64,000 bases of DNA from Metallyticus violacea (GCA_030762175.1 CM060843.1:110887869-110951868); one strand, 5' to 3'. Positions 48,512 to 59,794 are shown, counted from the first letter of the stretch. A program made the numbers and translations. The notes: a model not told the origin generated them from the letters alone.

Positions 48512-49490
48512 TCTAAAGGACGTTTAATAAGTACTGAAATATATTTTTTGCATTTAATTTCTCCCAAATTCCTTACCTATAGTGTAATTTATGGATTTTC
48601 ATATTGTGGTTATGACTTTCTCCCCAAAGTTAAATTTCCTCCCAAGGATTGCATCGTTTAAAGGATTAAAGAGCTGGGAAGTATATGGTGTAACATCCGG
48701 ATTGAGCGGGAAAGCTCACAATTTATGAGGAACCGTTTCTTCTGCTTCTAAAGGGTTTGAACACATGCTTCACAGTTAGTTGTTTCACTGCGATCAATCA
48801 ATGTGGATTATTATAATTCCTAAAGTACCTGATTCTGACTTTACCGACTTAGGATATTATTTTGAATTTTTTCATGAGATGTTATGCGATTCAACTATCA
48901 AGTTGAGTAGCTAGTTATTAGGGTGTCATTCCCAACTATTCCGTTTAATGTTTTGCATACGTTGTATTAATGTACGAATATGCAGCCGCCCGGAGCGTGG
49001 ATGATCGTTGAGATTGCCACGACACTCCCCCTGCCTCCCTCGGCGAAATTGATGACGACAACCTCTTCTCCCAGCGAATGAGAGCGCGTTTATCCACTAC
49101 TGTCTCTTCATGCACATTTGCCTTTGAATGTAAAAGACAGGTTCCTTTCCACCAAAAGAAATTCAGTTACTGTTCTTTGTTTATAACCCACAACTTGGGA
49201 ACTCCCTTTTGAATTAGCCTTCATTACCATATAAAGAAATATGCCCAAAATACTTACTTGTTGAACATCCTTTGTATAATAAATATAGATAATTTTTTAA
49301 AAATGTAAATATTATACAGTCCTTAATAACACATGGAAAATGAGTTATTTTCAACCTGAACGGCAGTTGTTTAAGCCTGACAGTTGCAAATAAAGAATGA
49401 TCTAATACTTGTGTTTAGTCTTATTCACTAAAAGAGCACGTCCAAGATACCCATTGTGATTTTTCAGGCCCTTAGTTCATTCCCCCCCCC
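48512..49490. other. unassigned, with a GC-rich patch
   Basis: A GC-rich block at 48986-49110 (gccgcccggagcgtggatg ... cctcccagcg-like) stands out from the AT-rich flanks but matches no element or RNA that I know. The rest is unremarkable. Confidence 0.35.
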
Positions 49491-49492
49491 CC

Positions 49493-49672
49493 CTTTTGAA
49501 TGGTGTTTAACGCCAGATTTACTACTTAGGTATCACAGGTGGTGGACACTGATGTTACAAGAGATGAAATAATACATTGGGAAATATTTTTTTAAGGAAG
49601 GAAACGTTCCAGGCCTAAGTTTAGGATAACTCCCCGACATTTGCCATATATGAGGACTGAGGAAAACTAGTT
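49493..49672 (-). mobile_element. SINE family B, head missing
   Basis: Minus-strand 3' part: reversed end tggtgtttaacgcc, gtggacactgatgttac, ggaaacgttccaggcctaag, ccccgacatttgcc, ending at gaggactgaggaaaact. The tRNA-like head is absent. A C-run lies at the 3' tail side. Confidence 0.85.
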
Positions 49673-49674
49673 CT

Positions 49675-50343
49675 TCACTCTTAAGATACGTACTCAGTTT
49701 CTGAAAATTTAAACATAACATGTGAAATTTATACAATGTACACTTTTATTTCATTTCCATTCTTCAAAATATTATATGTAATGAATGCAGCATAATCTGG
49801 ATCAGAGTCTGCTATCTTCATTCTGCCATAACCTAACGTTGGGTATCTACAAATAATTTGAATATACGATTGAGAGATGTCTAGCTAAAAATACTATTTA
49901 GAGAAAATTTAAGAGTATTTTGAAACCAGTCATGTGGTAGGTTCTATAATTAATTTTCAAATAGTTCTCTAAGCCGTTTACCATTACCGATTATCATGTT
50001 CGCATAAACGCATGCACTAAATACTTTTTATATAAGCGAAATATAATACTAAAAGAAGCAAGAGGCTAAGCGGCTATTATGCCTTTCTTATATTTGCTGC
50101 TATTTTAATAATATGCCAAGGATATTAATGGAGACTCTAATCATAATTTACATCTACTAAGGATTTGCGAATGTACTTTATACATTTCAAAATTATATGA
50201 ATATGTACAAAAAGTAAAAATTGTGTAATTGTTAAAATGTAAACAATTTAATTAATGTAACTACTCATTTATTTCTCGTATGTAAACTACAAACCATGGA
50301 GTTTTAATGTCATTTTAGTAATAATGGAAATGAAATAAAAATA
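49675..50343. other. AT-rich sequence, nothing recognised
   Basis: No frame, repeat or structure is supported. Confidence 0.35.
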
Positions 50344-51193
50344 CAGAGGGTGACAAAAATGTATACACACTTCAAGCAAAGAAGAAACTGTGTTAATATA
50401 AAACTGAATTCATACAAAAAGAAAATGATGAGCACTAATCATCTTAGGCTTTTACAGTTACAGCAGTTGCTCAAAATGCCCACCACCGGCGTCGATACAC
50501 TTCTGAGTACGTTGAACTACTGATTGAGTAACGTTTGCGAAAGTGTCTTCAGCGATTGCAGCACATGCCGTTTCAATTTCTTCCCGAAGTGCTGCCAGTG
50601 TAGCTGATTTTCTACGGTATACAACATCCTTAAGAGTTCCCCATAGGTAGAAGTCCAACGGAGTTCGATCCGGAGAACGCGATGGAAACTCAATCGAACC
50701 TCTTCGTCCTACCTAGTACCTTGAATCCAGTACACGAGGCTTGTTGCTGTACGAGGTCTCCCAGAACTGCCCTTGTGAACATCGTATGACTCTCAAATTT
50801 GTCGCGAATGCGTGCAATTGTTATTCGCGTTGGCGGTTCTGTTCTGTACACACGTCTCCATTGCTTTTGAACTTCAACAACATTCTCGGTTTTCCAATGC
50901 CACTTCAAAATTGCTTTCCGCTATTCAAAAGATAAGCTGGGCCCCATTTTGTTGTAGCAATGCTAGCATAACGTAATGTGAGTCACATCTGTTTACAGAA
51001 CATCATACGATAATCTTGGCTTCATTTGTTCATTGTTGATTTACCTGTCACGTAGCAATGCTATCATAATGTACGTGAGTCACATCTGTTTACACAACAT
51101 CATACTACATATTACTAATGTTTTTGGTCCAACTTTGAAATATATTAAATTGACATCTAATGTCAAAGTGAGTATACATTTTTGGCACCTTCG
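50344..51193 (-). mobile_element. Tc1/mariner-type element M2a, internally deleted
   Basis: TA at 50342-50343 precedes the left inverted end cagagggtgacaaaaatgta; the right end reads gtatacatttttggcacc. About 30 bp pair with few mismatches. The right flank is worn, so that limit is good to a few bases. Inside is a transposase lacking its middle. Its structure is shared with M2b at 57012. Confidence 0.86.
50458..50947 (-). pseudogene. transposase remnant with central deletion (M2a)
   Basis: Begins MGPSLSFE, then a stop where M2b has Gln, then RKAILKWHWKTENVVEVQKQ and WRRVYRTEPPTRITIARIRD, a helix-turn-helix start. After the DKFE segment the normal central domain with the first two catalytic Asp residues is missing. 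The sequence resumes with GRRGSIEFPSRSPDRTPLDF and YLWGTLKDVVYRRKSATLAA, which carries the third Asp, and closes with KCIDAGGGHFEQLL. The C-terminal part is an open 66-codon frame (50458-50658). A full member should have about 340 residues; about 150 are left. Confidence 0.83.
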
Positions 51194-51194
51194 A

Positions 51195-52625
51195 TGTGTG
51201 CGTGCGCGCATGTGTGTTATAATTTAACTGGCCAATATTCTGTAAAATAGCAAAAATATTTATCCCCTCCTTAGACATTCACGCACTTCTACAATAAAAT
51301 AAAATGAAATCACGCCACAGACTATAAGGAGAAGAAGGGTTGAGATTGGATCTCTGAATTCTTGTCCAGTATTACAGTGATAGATCTAATTGGATCAATG
51401 AAGAGCCTTGGGGTACGGACTATTAGACAGTAATGGTAAGGGTCAGCTTCGAATGGAACGTGTTCAGAGGTCAAGATAAAAGTAGGACAAACCTGAACCT
51501 ATATCTAAACGTTTAGGAAACGAGGTGCAAAATTTCAAAGCTTTAAAGTTGCAAAAAACTAGAGACTCTGAGCTCTAATTAAGACATGTTTATTGCATCC
51601 ATTCAAGCGCCTATCCTTTTATTAATGGGGTCTAAAAGGAAAGTTCCTAGGAGAAACATTCTACGTCTTTCCTTTGTTAACACATACATAATCCCGAGCC
51701 TTTGCAATTTATTAAACTGCTTTTTAATTATGATGTTCTTTCGATATGTACTGGGTGCTCTACAAAATATGTTTGAATGATAAAAACTTTCATTTTACAT
51801 TTTTTCTAAAATGACTTTCTTGAATAATTTTATTATATTCTGTAAGTATTCATTGCTTAATAATAAAGACCAAGCCAAAAATGGAAATGGAAGGCATGTT
51901 AAGTAAGTGAATGCAGTCTATGTTTGAATATATTCAAGAGATGCGACAAAAATAGGCTGGGTAACGGTCTACATAAAAAATATAAATAAAACCTGTAAAA
52001 AAAGCACAAAAGGCAGGATAACACAATTTTCCCATGTTGGTTATTCCTTTTAAATACATAATAGGAAATAACAATCATGCCTTTTATAATAAAGCAGGTG
52101 AGCAACACCATATGTAATTTCACAGTTTTCAAAAAATAATTTTTACAATACAAAAGTTCTAGTTCTTAACATCACATTGAAATGACAGTAACAAATAATA
52201 CTTGAAGCAGTGTACGGTAAAGTTAAGGGATAGGGAAATCATGAGAGTAGTGCAGAAAGCCAGGTGGTGAAGTAACTTTCAAGTTTATTAGGTAATAAAA
52301 TCATAAAATAATGATACTAAAACGGTTTTTAAATTTTGGAATCCTTGAAATGCTTGGGTTTGTGTACTTTTTTGATAGGAGAATTGAGCTACATCAGGAC
52401 CACCAGCTTTAGGGTCTTAAAGGAAATTACTAGAATAAATAGATAGAGGTGTTTAGAAGCTCACGGATATTAGAAACATCATAACTGAGACTATTCATCT
52501 TTGTCTTCTGGTCTGCCATGGATATTGGTCGGCTCAATGTGATCCAGTGATTAAAATCTTCGACAAATTTCTTGCTCTAAAACTTTACAATCGACGGTTG
52601 TTTCCCCCAAAGAGCAATAGTTATA
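51195..52625. other. AT-rich sequence, nothing recognised
   Basis: Short frames at 51586-51780 and 51899-52153 are hydrophobic and compositional. No repeat or element is seen. Confidence 0.35.
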
Positions 52626-52627
52626 TA

Positions 52628-53889
52628 CAGGTGATTATGTAGTCCTTCCCTGTACCGGGGGTTGATAGATCAGTGACAGTGACATAGTGGAAACTCTTAT
52701 TATCAGTGGTTACAGTATCTCTCCAAGTTTCTAGCATATCTCACAAGTGTTTCATATGCCTTCCTTTGGTGACGCAGCACACATCAATCCTGTAGTCAAG
52801 CTCTTGTCACACACATCCCAACATCTGACTGTCGATACCAGCGACCGCATGCGAGATCCTCTCTTTCAGGTGTGATAAAACATGTACACATTCTTTGACA
52901 TAACCCCATAACAAAATATCAAGTGGGGTTAGTCCAGGTGACCGTGGAGGCCACAGAAGAAGAGAAGAGTCATCTCGTGGAGGACGTCCAATCCAACGAT
53001 GAAGAATTTGAGCATTAAGGTACTCACTGACATCATGCTGAATATAAAGTGGAGTCCCATCTTTCAGATAAATAAAGTTCTAGCTATCTGCAAGTAATTG
53101 TGGTATTAGCCACTGTTAAGCATACACTGGAGCGGTAACAAGTCTCTCTGCAAAGAAAAATGGACCGTACACTTTTGACGAAGAAACAGCACAAAACACA
53201 CTGACTTTAGGGGAATCACAGACTTATTCCATCACAACACCAGGTTTTTCCGTGCCTCAAATGCGTACATTGTGATAGTTCGCTTTTCCGGACATTTGGA
53301 CGTGGCCTCGTCATTAAAAAAGCAGTTCCCCAACAAAACCACCGCTGTTGAAAAATCAACTCAGAATTGAAAATGATAATTCCGATCCTTGGAATTTAAC
53401 GTCTGCAACAGCTGTGACCGGTGTGGTTCCTCTCTATGTCGGTGACGTAAAATATGCAAGACAGTTGACTGCAGAATCTACAATATCTGACTCGCGCGAC
53501 GTGTCAACTTTATAGGGCTCCTGACAAATGCCAACGGTCCCAACCGACACTCTTGGCAAGTCTTTGCTGTCCATCACACAAGTAGTCAGCCGCTTCAAAT
53601 GTTATGCACCGTGCACGAATTGATGTGATGCGAGTGGTTCTTGTTGATGCTTCGTATGAAATCGTCGTTGTACTGTCACAGCAGATTGTAATATACAGAA
53701 AGCTTTATTGCTCCAATGAACGCCATGTTTTCTCTATGACATGGCTAAATCTATTACAATGGCATAGCCTATTACGATTGCAAACTTGGAAAGACACTCT
53801 TTCCATTGATATAAGCGTTTCCGCTATGTCTGTCATGGTTCCTGTTCTGTCGACCCCTGAAACCAAGGAAGGACTTTAGATTCATCCTG
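52628..53889 (-). mobile_element. Tc1/mariner-type element M6, full length, long inverted repeats
   Basis: A 1,262-bp element flanked by TA at 52626-52627 and 53890-53891. Both ends start cagg and pair over about 105 bp (52628-52730 with 53782-53889), including agtccttcc, acatag(t/c)ggaaac and tccaagttt in both. This is much longer than the inverted ends of M1 or M3. One transposase pseudogene fills the space between. Confidence 0.9.
52741..53726 (-). pseudogene. transposase pseudogene (M6)
   Basis: Starts MAFIGAIKLSVYYNLL, then a broken helix-turn-helix region with VRSPIKLTRRASQILQSTV. RSQLLQTLNSKDRNYHFQF and VQMSGKANYHNVRI.GTEKPG follow, the block after the first Asp, which itself is lost. 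Next come SPKVSVFCAVSSSKVYGPFF, KDGTPLYIQHDVSEYLNAQI with the second Asp, RWIGRPPRDDSSLLLWPPRS, LTPLDILLWGYVKECVHV with the third Asp, LKERISHAVAGIDSQMLG and the closing QELDYRIDVCCVTKGRHMKH. At least eight stops or shifts. About 985 bp, the full family length, so nothing large is missing. The long-repeat type is distinct from M1-M4. Confidence 0.87.
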
Positions 53890-53891
53890 TA

Positions 53892-54485
53892 TACAGTGCG
53901 ACAAACTGCTCTGATCAGCATTACACAGTGCGCTGGAGCGGCATCATCCCAACCTATACACTGAATCACAACCCTTTTCCATCACTTTATCTCCTATTCA
54001 CCAACATTTCAACGAAACAAGCGCATTCTTAGTGCGACATGGAAGTACGACATTTCTTCACAGAGAGTCGCAAAGATATCTGTGACTTGAAAACAAACTT
54101 CTGACCTTGGTAGGTATGCGCTTTACATTTCTTGCTTGTGACGCCAGCTGGTGTCCCAAATTATCTTTATTCAGAGCATGTCTAGCTGTCTGGTATTTAT
54201 GTAATGTAGTAGGGTATCTTTATTGTTTCTATATATATATATATATATTATTAGTTGTAGCTACAATTAGAAAGAGAAACAAATAATAATAAAAAATAAA
54301 ACAATATAATAATAAATATATTTCAAATGGGAAGAACTGTATTTACACATATATGAATAGCAAGATATAACACACAATAGACCATAATTTAGGCGGAAAA
54401 ATTAGAGATGTAAACAGACATCCAAGTGGTGAACAACATGAAATATAGCACAGACCACAGGATGCTACGGACAAAAATAAGGATA
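53892..54485. other. AT-rich sequence with AT dinucleotide run
   Basis: tatatatatatatata at about 54231-54248. Nothing else is recognised. Confidence 0.45.
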
Positions 54486-54488
54486 CAT

Positions 54489-54514
54489 AGAAGAAGAAGA
54501 AGAAGAAGAAGAAG

Positions 54515-54545
<31 letters not shown>
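54489..54545. repeat. AGA microsatellite
   Basis: About 18 uninterrupted aga units. Minus-strand frames reading poly-Phe and poly-Ser across it are artefacts of the repeat. Confidence 0.98.
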
Positions 54546-54889
54546 GCACAAACACACAAAATAAGTATATAAAATTAGACAAGGCAGATCTATAACACAA
54601 GCTACAAGAGCAGCTAGCAAAGGCCAGTTTAACGCAGGCAAAGGACTCCAAGAATTATATGATTCCATCGTGTAAAGCAAGCGAGCAGAGAGGATCTCAA
54701 GAAGACCTCCAGCATGTAAAGGGAGAAATGAGCAAATGCAGCGGATCGAACGCTGGGCACAATTACAACCAACGAGAGACATACAGAAACTACACATGCC
54801 TAGGATAAAAGTTTCGTTCCAAGATAAAATGGAAAAAGAAGAAAGAAGAACCCGATTAACCTGATGAGCATTTTGTGTCCTTAAATTTA

Positions 54890-55640
54890 CACTGCTAGAT
54901 CAAATACTAACCATGACAATCAAATTCCAGACCCTCGAAACCTATGTATACTCTGTGTTACTCTATCAGTCCTGGTGGTGCAGTGGTAACCGTGCTTGTC
55001 TCCTAAACACAAATCACGGGTTCCTTTCCGGCTTAGACCTATGAATTTTTCGGGAGTCAAAATCCTAAGTATGTCTTCCTTCGGAAGGGAAGTAAAGCTG
55101 TGGGTCCCGTGTCGTACATTTACGGCAAGATAAAGAGCCTCAAGCCTAAAAAAAGAGGCCTCTGAGCAAAATTTGTTTGTCGTTTCACGCCCTGATTTGA
55201 ATGGGACGCCGATGACCTGAGATGTTAAAGAGCGTCCGTAAATAAACCAAATCAGAGAGACAGATATGGTCATAACCCAAAAACCAAAGCACAAAATCCA
55301 AGTATTCCAAAGAAAAAGCAACGCAAGATCCTGACAATAACTTAGAAGAATAAAACATTTACACTAATAATAAAACAGCTATCTCAAACATAAGACACCA
55401 CACAACTAGCCATCAGAATCAAATGACAATGAGACGGTCACGTCGCAAGAAAGCAAAACAATGGACGGACCTGTACAAGATCTCCACATGGCACCTCCGG
55501 ACACAATGCAGACACAGAAAATGAATGACCAGACCTCTTCAGGGAACAGGCAGGTTCACAGTAATCAAGAGTAGTAGTGAATAAACAATGCAGAAAGAAG
55601 AACAAAATAGGCATAGTATCTTAAATGGCATATGAACAAC
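54890..55640 (+). pseudogene. LINE reverse-transcriptase C-terminus, split by a SINE
   Basis: Before the SINE: LLDQILTMTIKFQTLETYVY and SVLLY, the stretch just before the conserved LLYGxETW of many non-LTR reverse transcriptases. After the SINE: TDMVITQKPKHKIQVFQRKS and NARS, then GHVARK, QWTDLYKISTWHLRTQCRHR and a last part ending about 55640, matching in order the GHVAR...W.P...R..GRP tail of such proteins. The SINE at 54968-55253 interrupts the gene at the LLYG position. Stops and shifts elsewhere show it was decaying too. The upstream catalytic domain is not identifiable; 54600-54890 may be part of it. RTE-like by the layout, which is inference. Confidence 0.7.
54968..55253 (+). mobile_element. 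SINE family A inside the LINE
   Basis: Head agtcctggtggtgcagtgg, a worn B-box cacgggttcctttccggc, the complete body (cttccttcggaagggaagta, cctcaagcct, gatgacctgagatgttaaag) and the tail cgtaaataaaccaaatca. The flanks are LINE coding sequence on both sides. No clear target duplication. Confidence 0.92.
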
Positions 55641-55649
55641 TATGAACAA

Positions 55650-56770
55650 TTGCTCACCACGTTAGGAAAAAAACGAATCATCTCTACTTGTTAGGAAGCC
55701 TTTCCATTTAAGAGACACACTAGGCTAACTTTATCTTGTACTTTCCTTCAACTGAGGGAACGTTTCAACGCTCCGTAAAAGTGAAAATCGTACAGGGATG
55801 TATCAGGGCTAAGGTGAATATGCTAGTACTGTCAGTTTTAAAGCTTTATGGGCTGTACAAAATCAATAATTAAAATTTGTGGACGCTTATTGAATTAAAA
55901 TTGTTTAGAAAAAATACGTGTTGTACCGGGTAGAAGCTTATTGTACAAAATTAACACAACTGCGTATCAGGAAAGAAAAATAACTAATCATAAACAGCCG
56001 CCCAAACCATAATTTGCTTTTATTTCCAATTTACTGCATCGATTTTAATCACAATCCAATTAATTAGAGCTTTAAAAATCAGCAACGTTAGAGGTAAAAT
56101 CTAACTATATCTTTATGTAAATATATTGAATTTGAATATGGTTATCAGAGTTATACGGAGGAAACGTTTATTTATTGTGATCAAAGTGATGCAAAATGCA
56201 GTGAACGCACTTTTAAATAACTCTATTACAAATATTTTCCAGGCACTTATCTAGTCAGTAAATGTATTAATTTGTTATTTATCTTCTGTGTATTAATTTA
56301 TAAGCCGGCGCTGAGGAAAGAAAAACCTTAAAATGATACTAGAATTCGTATCACTTTGGTAGTGGGTATTTGCAAGTATATTGCCACATTATACATAAAT
56401 AGCACAATGAGAATTTTTTGATGTTTCTAACTGCAGTGTTGACTTTATTTTAGTTTATGTCAACCTCTTTGGATAGATATAATGTAAATATCTTGCAAAA
56501 CTGAAACAATAAATGGCAGAGCTTGCCTAATGTTACTATTAAAATCTTAAAAATAGTGTATTAAAGCATGTGTTGAAGTTATGATTCCTCGTCCCAGATG
56601 TTCGCAACACATTGACTAACATGTACAAATTATTACCAGATTTCTTTTATTATAGTGATTTATAACATCTTTTAAGAAAAAGTTTAGTCTTATAGTATTC
56701 TATTAAAGTACGATACACTGTTGATTGCAGAAATAAAATATTATTCGCCCTAGATTTAACAATTGATTTT
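55650..56770. other. AT-rich sequence, nothing recognised
   Basis: No frame over 60 codons and no repeat head is seen. Confidence 0.4.
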
Positions 56771-56774
56771 TGTT

Positions 56775-56810
56775 CGCGCGCGCGCGTGTGTGTGTGTGTG
56801 TGTGTGTGTG
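56775..56810. repeat. CG/TG compound dinucleotide repeat
   Basis: cgcgcgcgcgcg runs directly into a (tg)12 run. Alternating purine-pyrimidine DNA of this kind can adopt Z-form; that is general knowledge and not tested here. Confidence 0.97.
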
Positions 56811-57011
56811 AGAGTCAAAGCTTCAATATTTATAAATTTTCAAACTCTTGCCTGATGCGTTTCTCTTTTTGTTTAAAATAGCAAATGTCTTCTTAAACAA
56901 CTTATGGTATGTCTTCTTGAATTTCAATTAAATAGATACATAATTTGGAATATTGCTCTGTTTTCATGCTTTTGTGTCTGAACAATGAATAAAACCACAG
57001 CTTTCTATAAA

Positions 57012-57824
57012 TACAAAATGTATACACACTTCAAGCAAAGAAAAAATATGACAAAACTGGATTCACACAAACAGGAAATGATGAGCAATGATCATCACTG
57101 ATCATCAGTTACAACAGTTGCCCAAAATGCCCACACTGCTTAGTACGTTGAACTACTGCTTGAGCAAAGTTTACGAAAGTGTCCTCAGCGATTGCAGCAA
57201 ATGTCGTTTCAATTTCTTCCCGAAGTGCTGCCAGTGTAGCTTGTTTTCTACAGTATACAACATCCTTAAAATTTCCCCATAGAAAGAAGTCTAACAGCAG
57301 TTAGATCCAGAGAACGCGGTGGAAACTCAATCGGACCTCTTCGTTCTATCCTTGGATCCAGTGCGCGGGGGTTGCTGCTGTGCGAGGTCTCCCAGATCTG
57401 CCCTTGTGAACATCGCATACGGTACCATGAGTGTCGAATGCGTGCAATTGTTACTCGCGTTGGCGGTTCTGTTCTGTACACACGTCTCCATTGCCTTTGA
57501 ACTTCAATTGCATTCTCAGTTTCCCAATACCACTTCAAAATTGCTTTCCGCTGTTCAAACGATAATCTTGGCTCCATTTTGTTGTAGCAACGCTAACATA
57601 ACATAATGTGAGTCACAACTGTTTACAGAACATTATACGATAATCTTGACTTCATTTGTTCATTGTTGATTTACCTGTCACGTAGCAACGCTATCATAAT
57701 ATATGTGAATCACATCTATTTACAGAACATCATACTACACATTACTATTGTTTTTCGGTCCAAGTTTGAAATATATTAAATAGATATCTACTGTGAAAGT
57801 GTGTATACGTTTTGGCACCATCTG
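57012..57824 (-). mobile_element. Tc1/mariner-type element M2b, internally deleted
   Basis: The right end gtatacgttttggcaccatctg is followed by TA (57825-57826). The left end has lost its first ten bases, so TA directly abuts caaaatgtatacacacttc. It is collinear with M2a throughout, including the same missing middle, so the two descend from one already deleted ancestor. Confidence 0.86.
57105..57577 (-). pseudogene. transposase remnant with central deletion (M2b)
   Basis: An open frame of 103 codons (57266-57577) starts MEPRLSFEQRKAILKWYWET, continues WRRVYRTEPPTRVTIARIRH, passes the deletion and reads RRGPIEFPPRSLDLTAV before a 1-bp shift. The next frame gives a version of FLWG.FKDVVYCRKQATLAAL with the C-terminus. 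Codon 9 is Gln where M2a has a stop. The central catalytic part is missing exactly as in M2a. The protein could at most be a truncated DNA-binding domain; whether any is made is unknown. Confidence 0.83.
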
Positions 57825-57826
57825 TA

Positions 57827-59585
57827 TATAGAGTTAATCAGTTTGATCTTGTGCAGCATTATTGCGAGAGAGCTAAGCTCGCGATGGGCAAAGGTCACCC
57901 AGTCGCCTGTCGTAACAGACAGTTACCACCATGACTGAACGCAAACAGTTGTAATTTGCTGTTATTACAGCTTAGTATTTATTCCTGTCTTAGCGCTTTA
58001 CAATTCAGATTGAAATGTAATAAATCCGTATAACTCAAGTCTAGAACAGAGAAATGAAATCTAAGAATGAACGCCATTCTTTAGAAAAACTTAAGGAAAA
58101 AAATTAGAGTACGATTTCAAAGAATTTTTCAAAGAAAGTAGTTGCGAGTGAATAAAATTTCAATAAAAGATGCCAGAAATATGTGATTGCAGACGGGCAC
58201 TACCAAACAACGTCTTCAATTCATGAAATAAAAATACTATCATTTGCTAGCTATTATTGATCAAGTTCTGAAAGTAGAAATTCGAGCATAACAGTCCATT
58301 GGCCCCTAATGACTTTTGTTTAGCTGCGGACATAGCCCCGCCTAAAAAATCTCTAAAAATAGTTTCAAAAATTTTTATTTTCCCTGCCTATATAAAACAA
58401 AACCCCTATGCTTCTGGATCAATCACTGCTGAATTTCGTTCACTGAGAAGCGTGTTGCTTAAAAGGAAAACTATATGAACAGATATAGGTTTTAATTTTC
58501 GGCTTCAAAATACCATGAGATCAAGCTATCGCTGTACTACATTAATTTCATCAATGTTTAGCTCTGCAGTGACTTGAGCATATTTTATATTTATGCAGTT
58601 AATTTCGAAACAGAATGCAAACGTGATGTCTCACTGCATATATTTTCCTGCGACCAAGGCCTGTCAACATGATGAAATCTGCAGTTCTGTTTTGTTTAGC
58701 ATACTTTATGATGTGCTGAACACAAACTCGTCACAGTGTTTTGTTTGTTTTATGTATGCAGAGAAACCAAAAGCGATTCGATGGAAAAAATTGTTTTATT
58801 GTTACATGGGGTTAAATAAAAAAGTTTTTATTTTTACATAGATGCAAATAAAGAAAACAAAACATAATATGAAAGAGATCCCTTTTAGCCATATGGGTGA
58901 ACTTGCTTGTTATATATCCCAAACGAAATTGCGAAACAGTGTTGCTCAATTTTTGTGTGAAATTTTAAGGCAATATTTAAAGATAAAGTTTTTTCGGAAT
59001 GCCTGCTCATCAAATTTAATATTTGAGGATTATTTTCTATTCTATTTGTTTTAAAGGAGAGGGTTAGTAAAATAATCATAAAGAAAAAAGTCAAAGTTAT
59101 GATCGGATTCTAACTTACTTCCCTAGTCTGCATTATTGAGCTACTCAGCCTCCACGCGCTTTCATTTTATAATCGAAGTTTATATTTGGGGGTCTACCCC
59201 ATATATAAAACACAAATTAAAACCAAATATGTGGTTAACTATTAGGTTTGGGCTATAGACACAGGGAAACTTCGAGTCACCTCTTAGGGGTTATATCTCT
59301 GTAACGAGATAACCTTTGAGGTCTCCAAGGTATATAGACTCAGATACCATTGGAATTTTTCCTTTCTGACTTTGATTAATGTATTTACATTGAAAATGAC
59401 TATTTTGATATATCAAATAAATTAAAAATTAAAAAAAAAAAAATAAAGCCAAGTAGCTCAATACGTTCTTCGTCTCTTTCTACCATCTGCTATATTCGTA
59501 TTACTTTTCAATGCGAAAGACGATTCGTCTCTGAGAAAGTTGGAGCTAACTGAATTGCATTATGTTACCAAATTTTCCTTCCTCC
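57827..59585. other. mostly AT-rich; one promoter-like patch
   Basis: At 58390-58430 ctatataaaac is followed about 30 bp later by atcaatcact, the spacing of a TATA box and initiator, after a short GC-rich stretch. The frames downstream (58593-58841, 58842-59054) are AT-rich and unrecognised, so the promoter call is weak. A gcgag...ctcgc hairpin lies at about 57866-57884. Confidence 0.3.
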
Positions 59586-59589
59586 GGCT

Positions 59590-59790
59590 AGCTCAATACA
59601 AGAGAGTTCATAGAATTTAAATCGGACTACCTGGCTTGGTGATAGACAGTACATTTTGCAGCTGTGTGGCATGGCGCTCCATCTTGCACGAAGCGCATAA
59701 TCTGTCATAATATCTTTAACATCTGGAACGGTTCTCCTAATACATGATCGCAATAGTTATAAGCATTCATCTTTCTTTGATGTCTAATAC
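59590..59790 (-). pseudogene. Tc1-type transposase fragment (M10)
   Basis: One minus-strand reading frame with a single internal stop gives NAYNYCDHVLGEPFQ, then IMRFVQDGAPCHTAAKCTVY, which is the second-Asp motif (QDGAPCHTA) of Tc1-type transposases. SDLNSMNS follows, a worn SPDLNPIEN third-acid motif. Between the two motifs sequence has been lost. The longer 62-codon frame at 59565-59753 is a shadow in another frame. No ends were found. Confidence 0.6.
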
Positions 59791-59794
59791 ATTT

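Noticed and set aside
53604..53879. A 91-residue plus-strand protein
   Set aside because: It is antisense to the M6 transposase and runs into the long inverted repeat.
54343..54797. Minus-strand frames with poly-Phe and poly-Ser
   Set aside because: They are produced by the AGA microsatellite at 54489-54545.
54920..55321. A 133-residue minus-strand protein
   Set aside because: It spans SINE A and the flanking LINE antisense to both.
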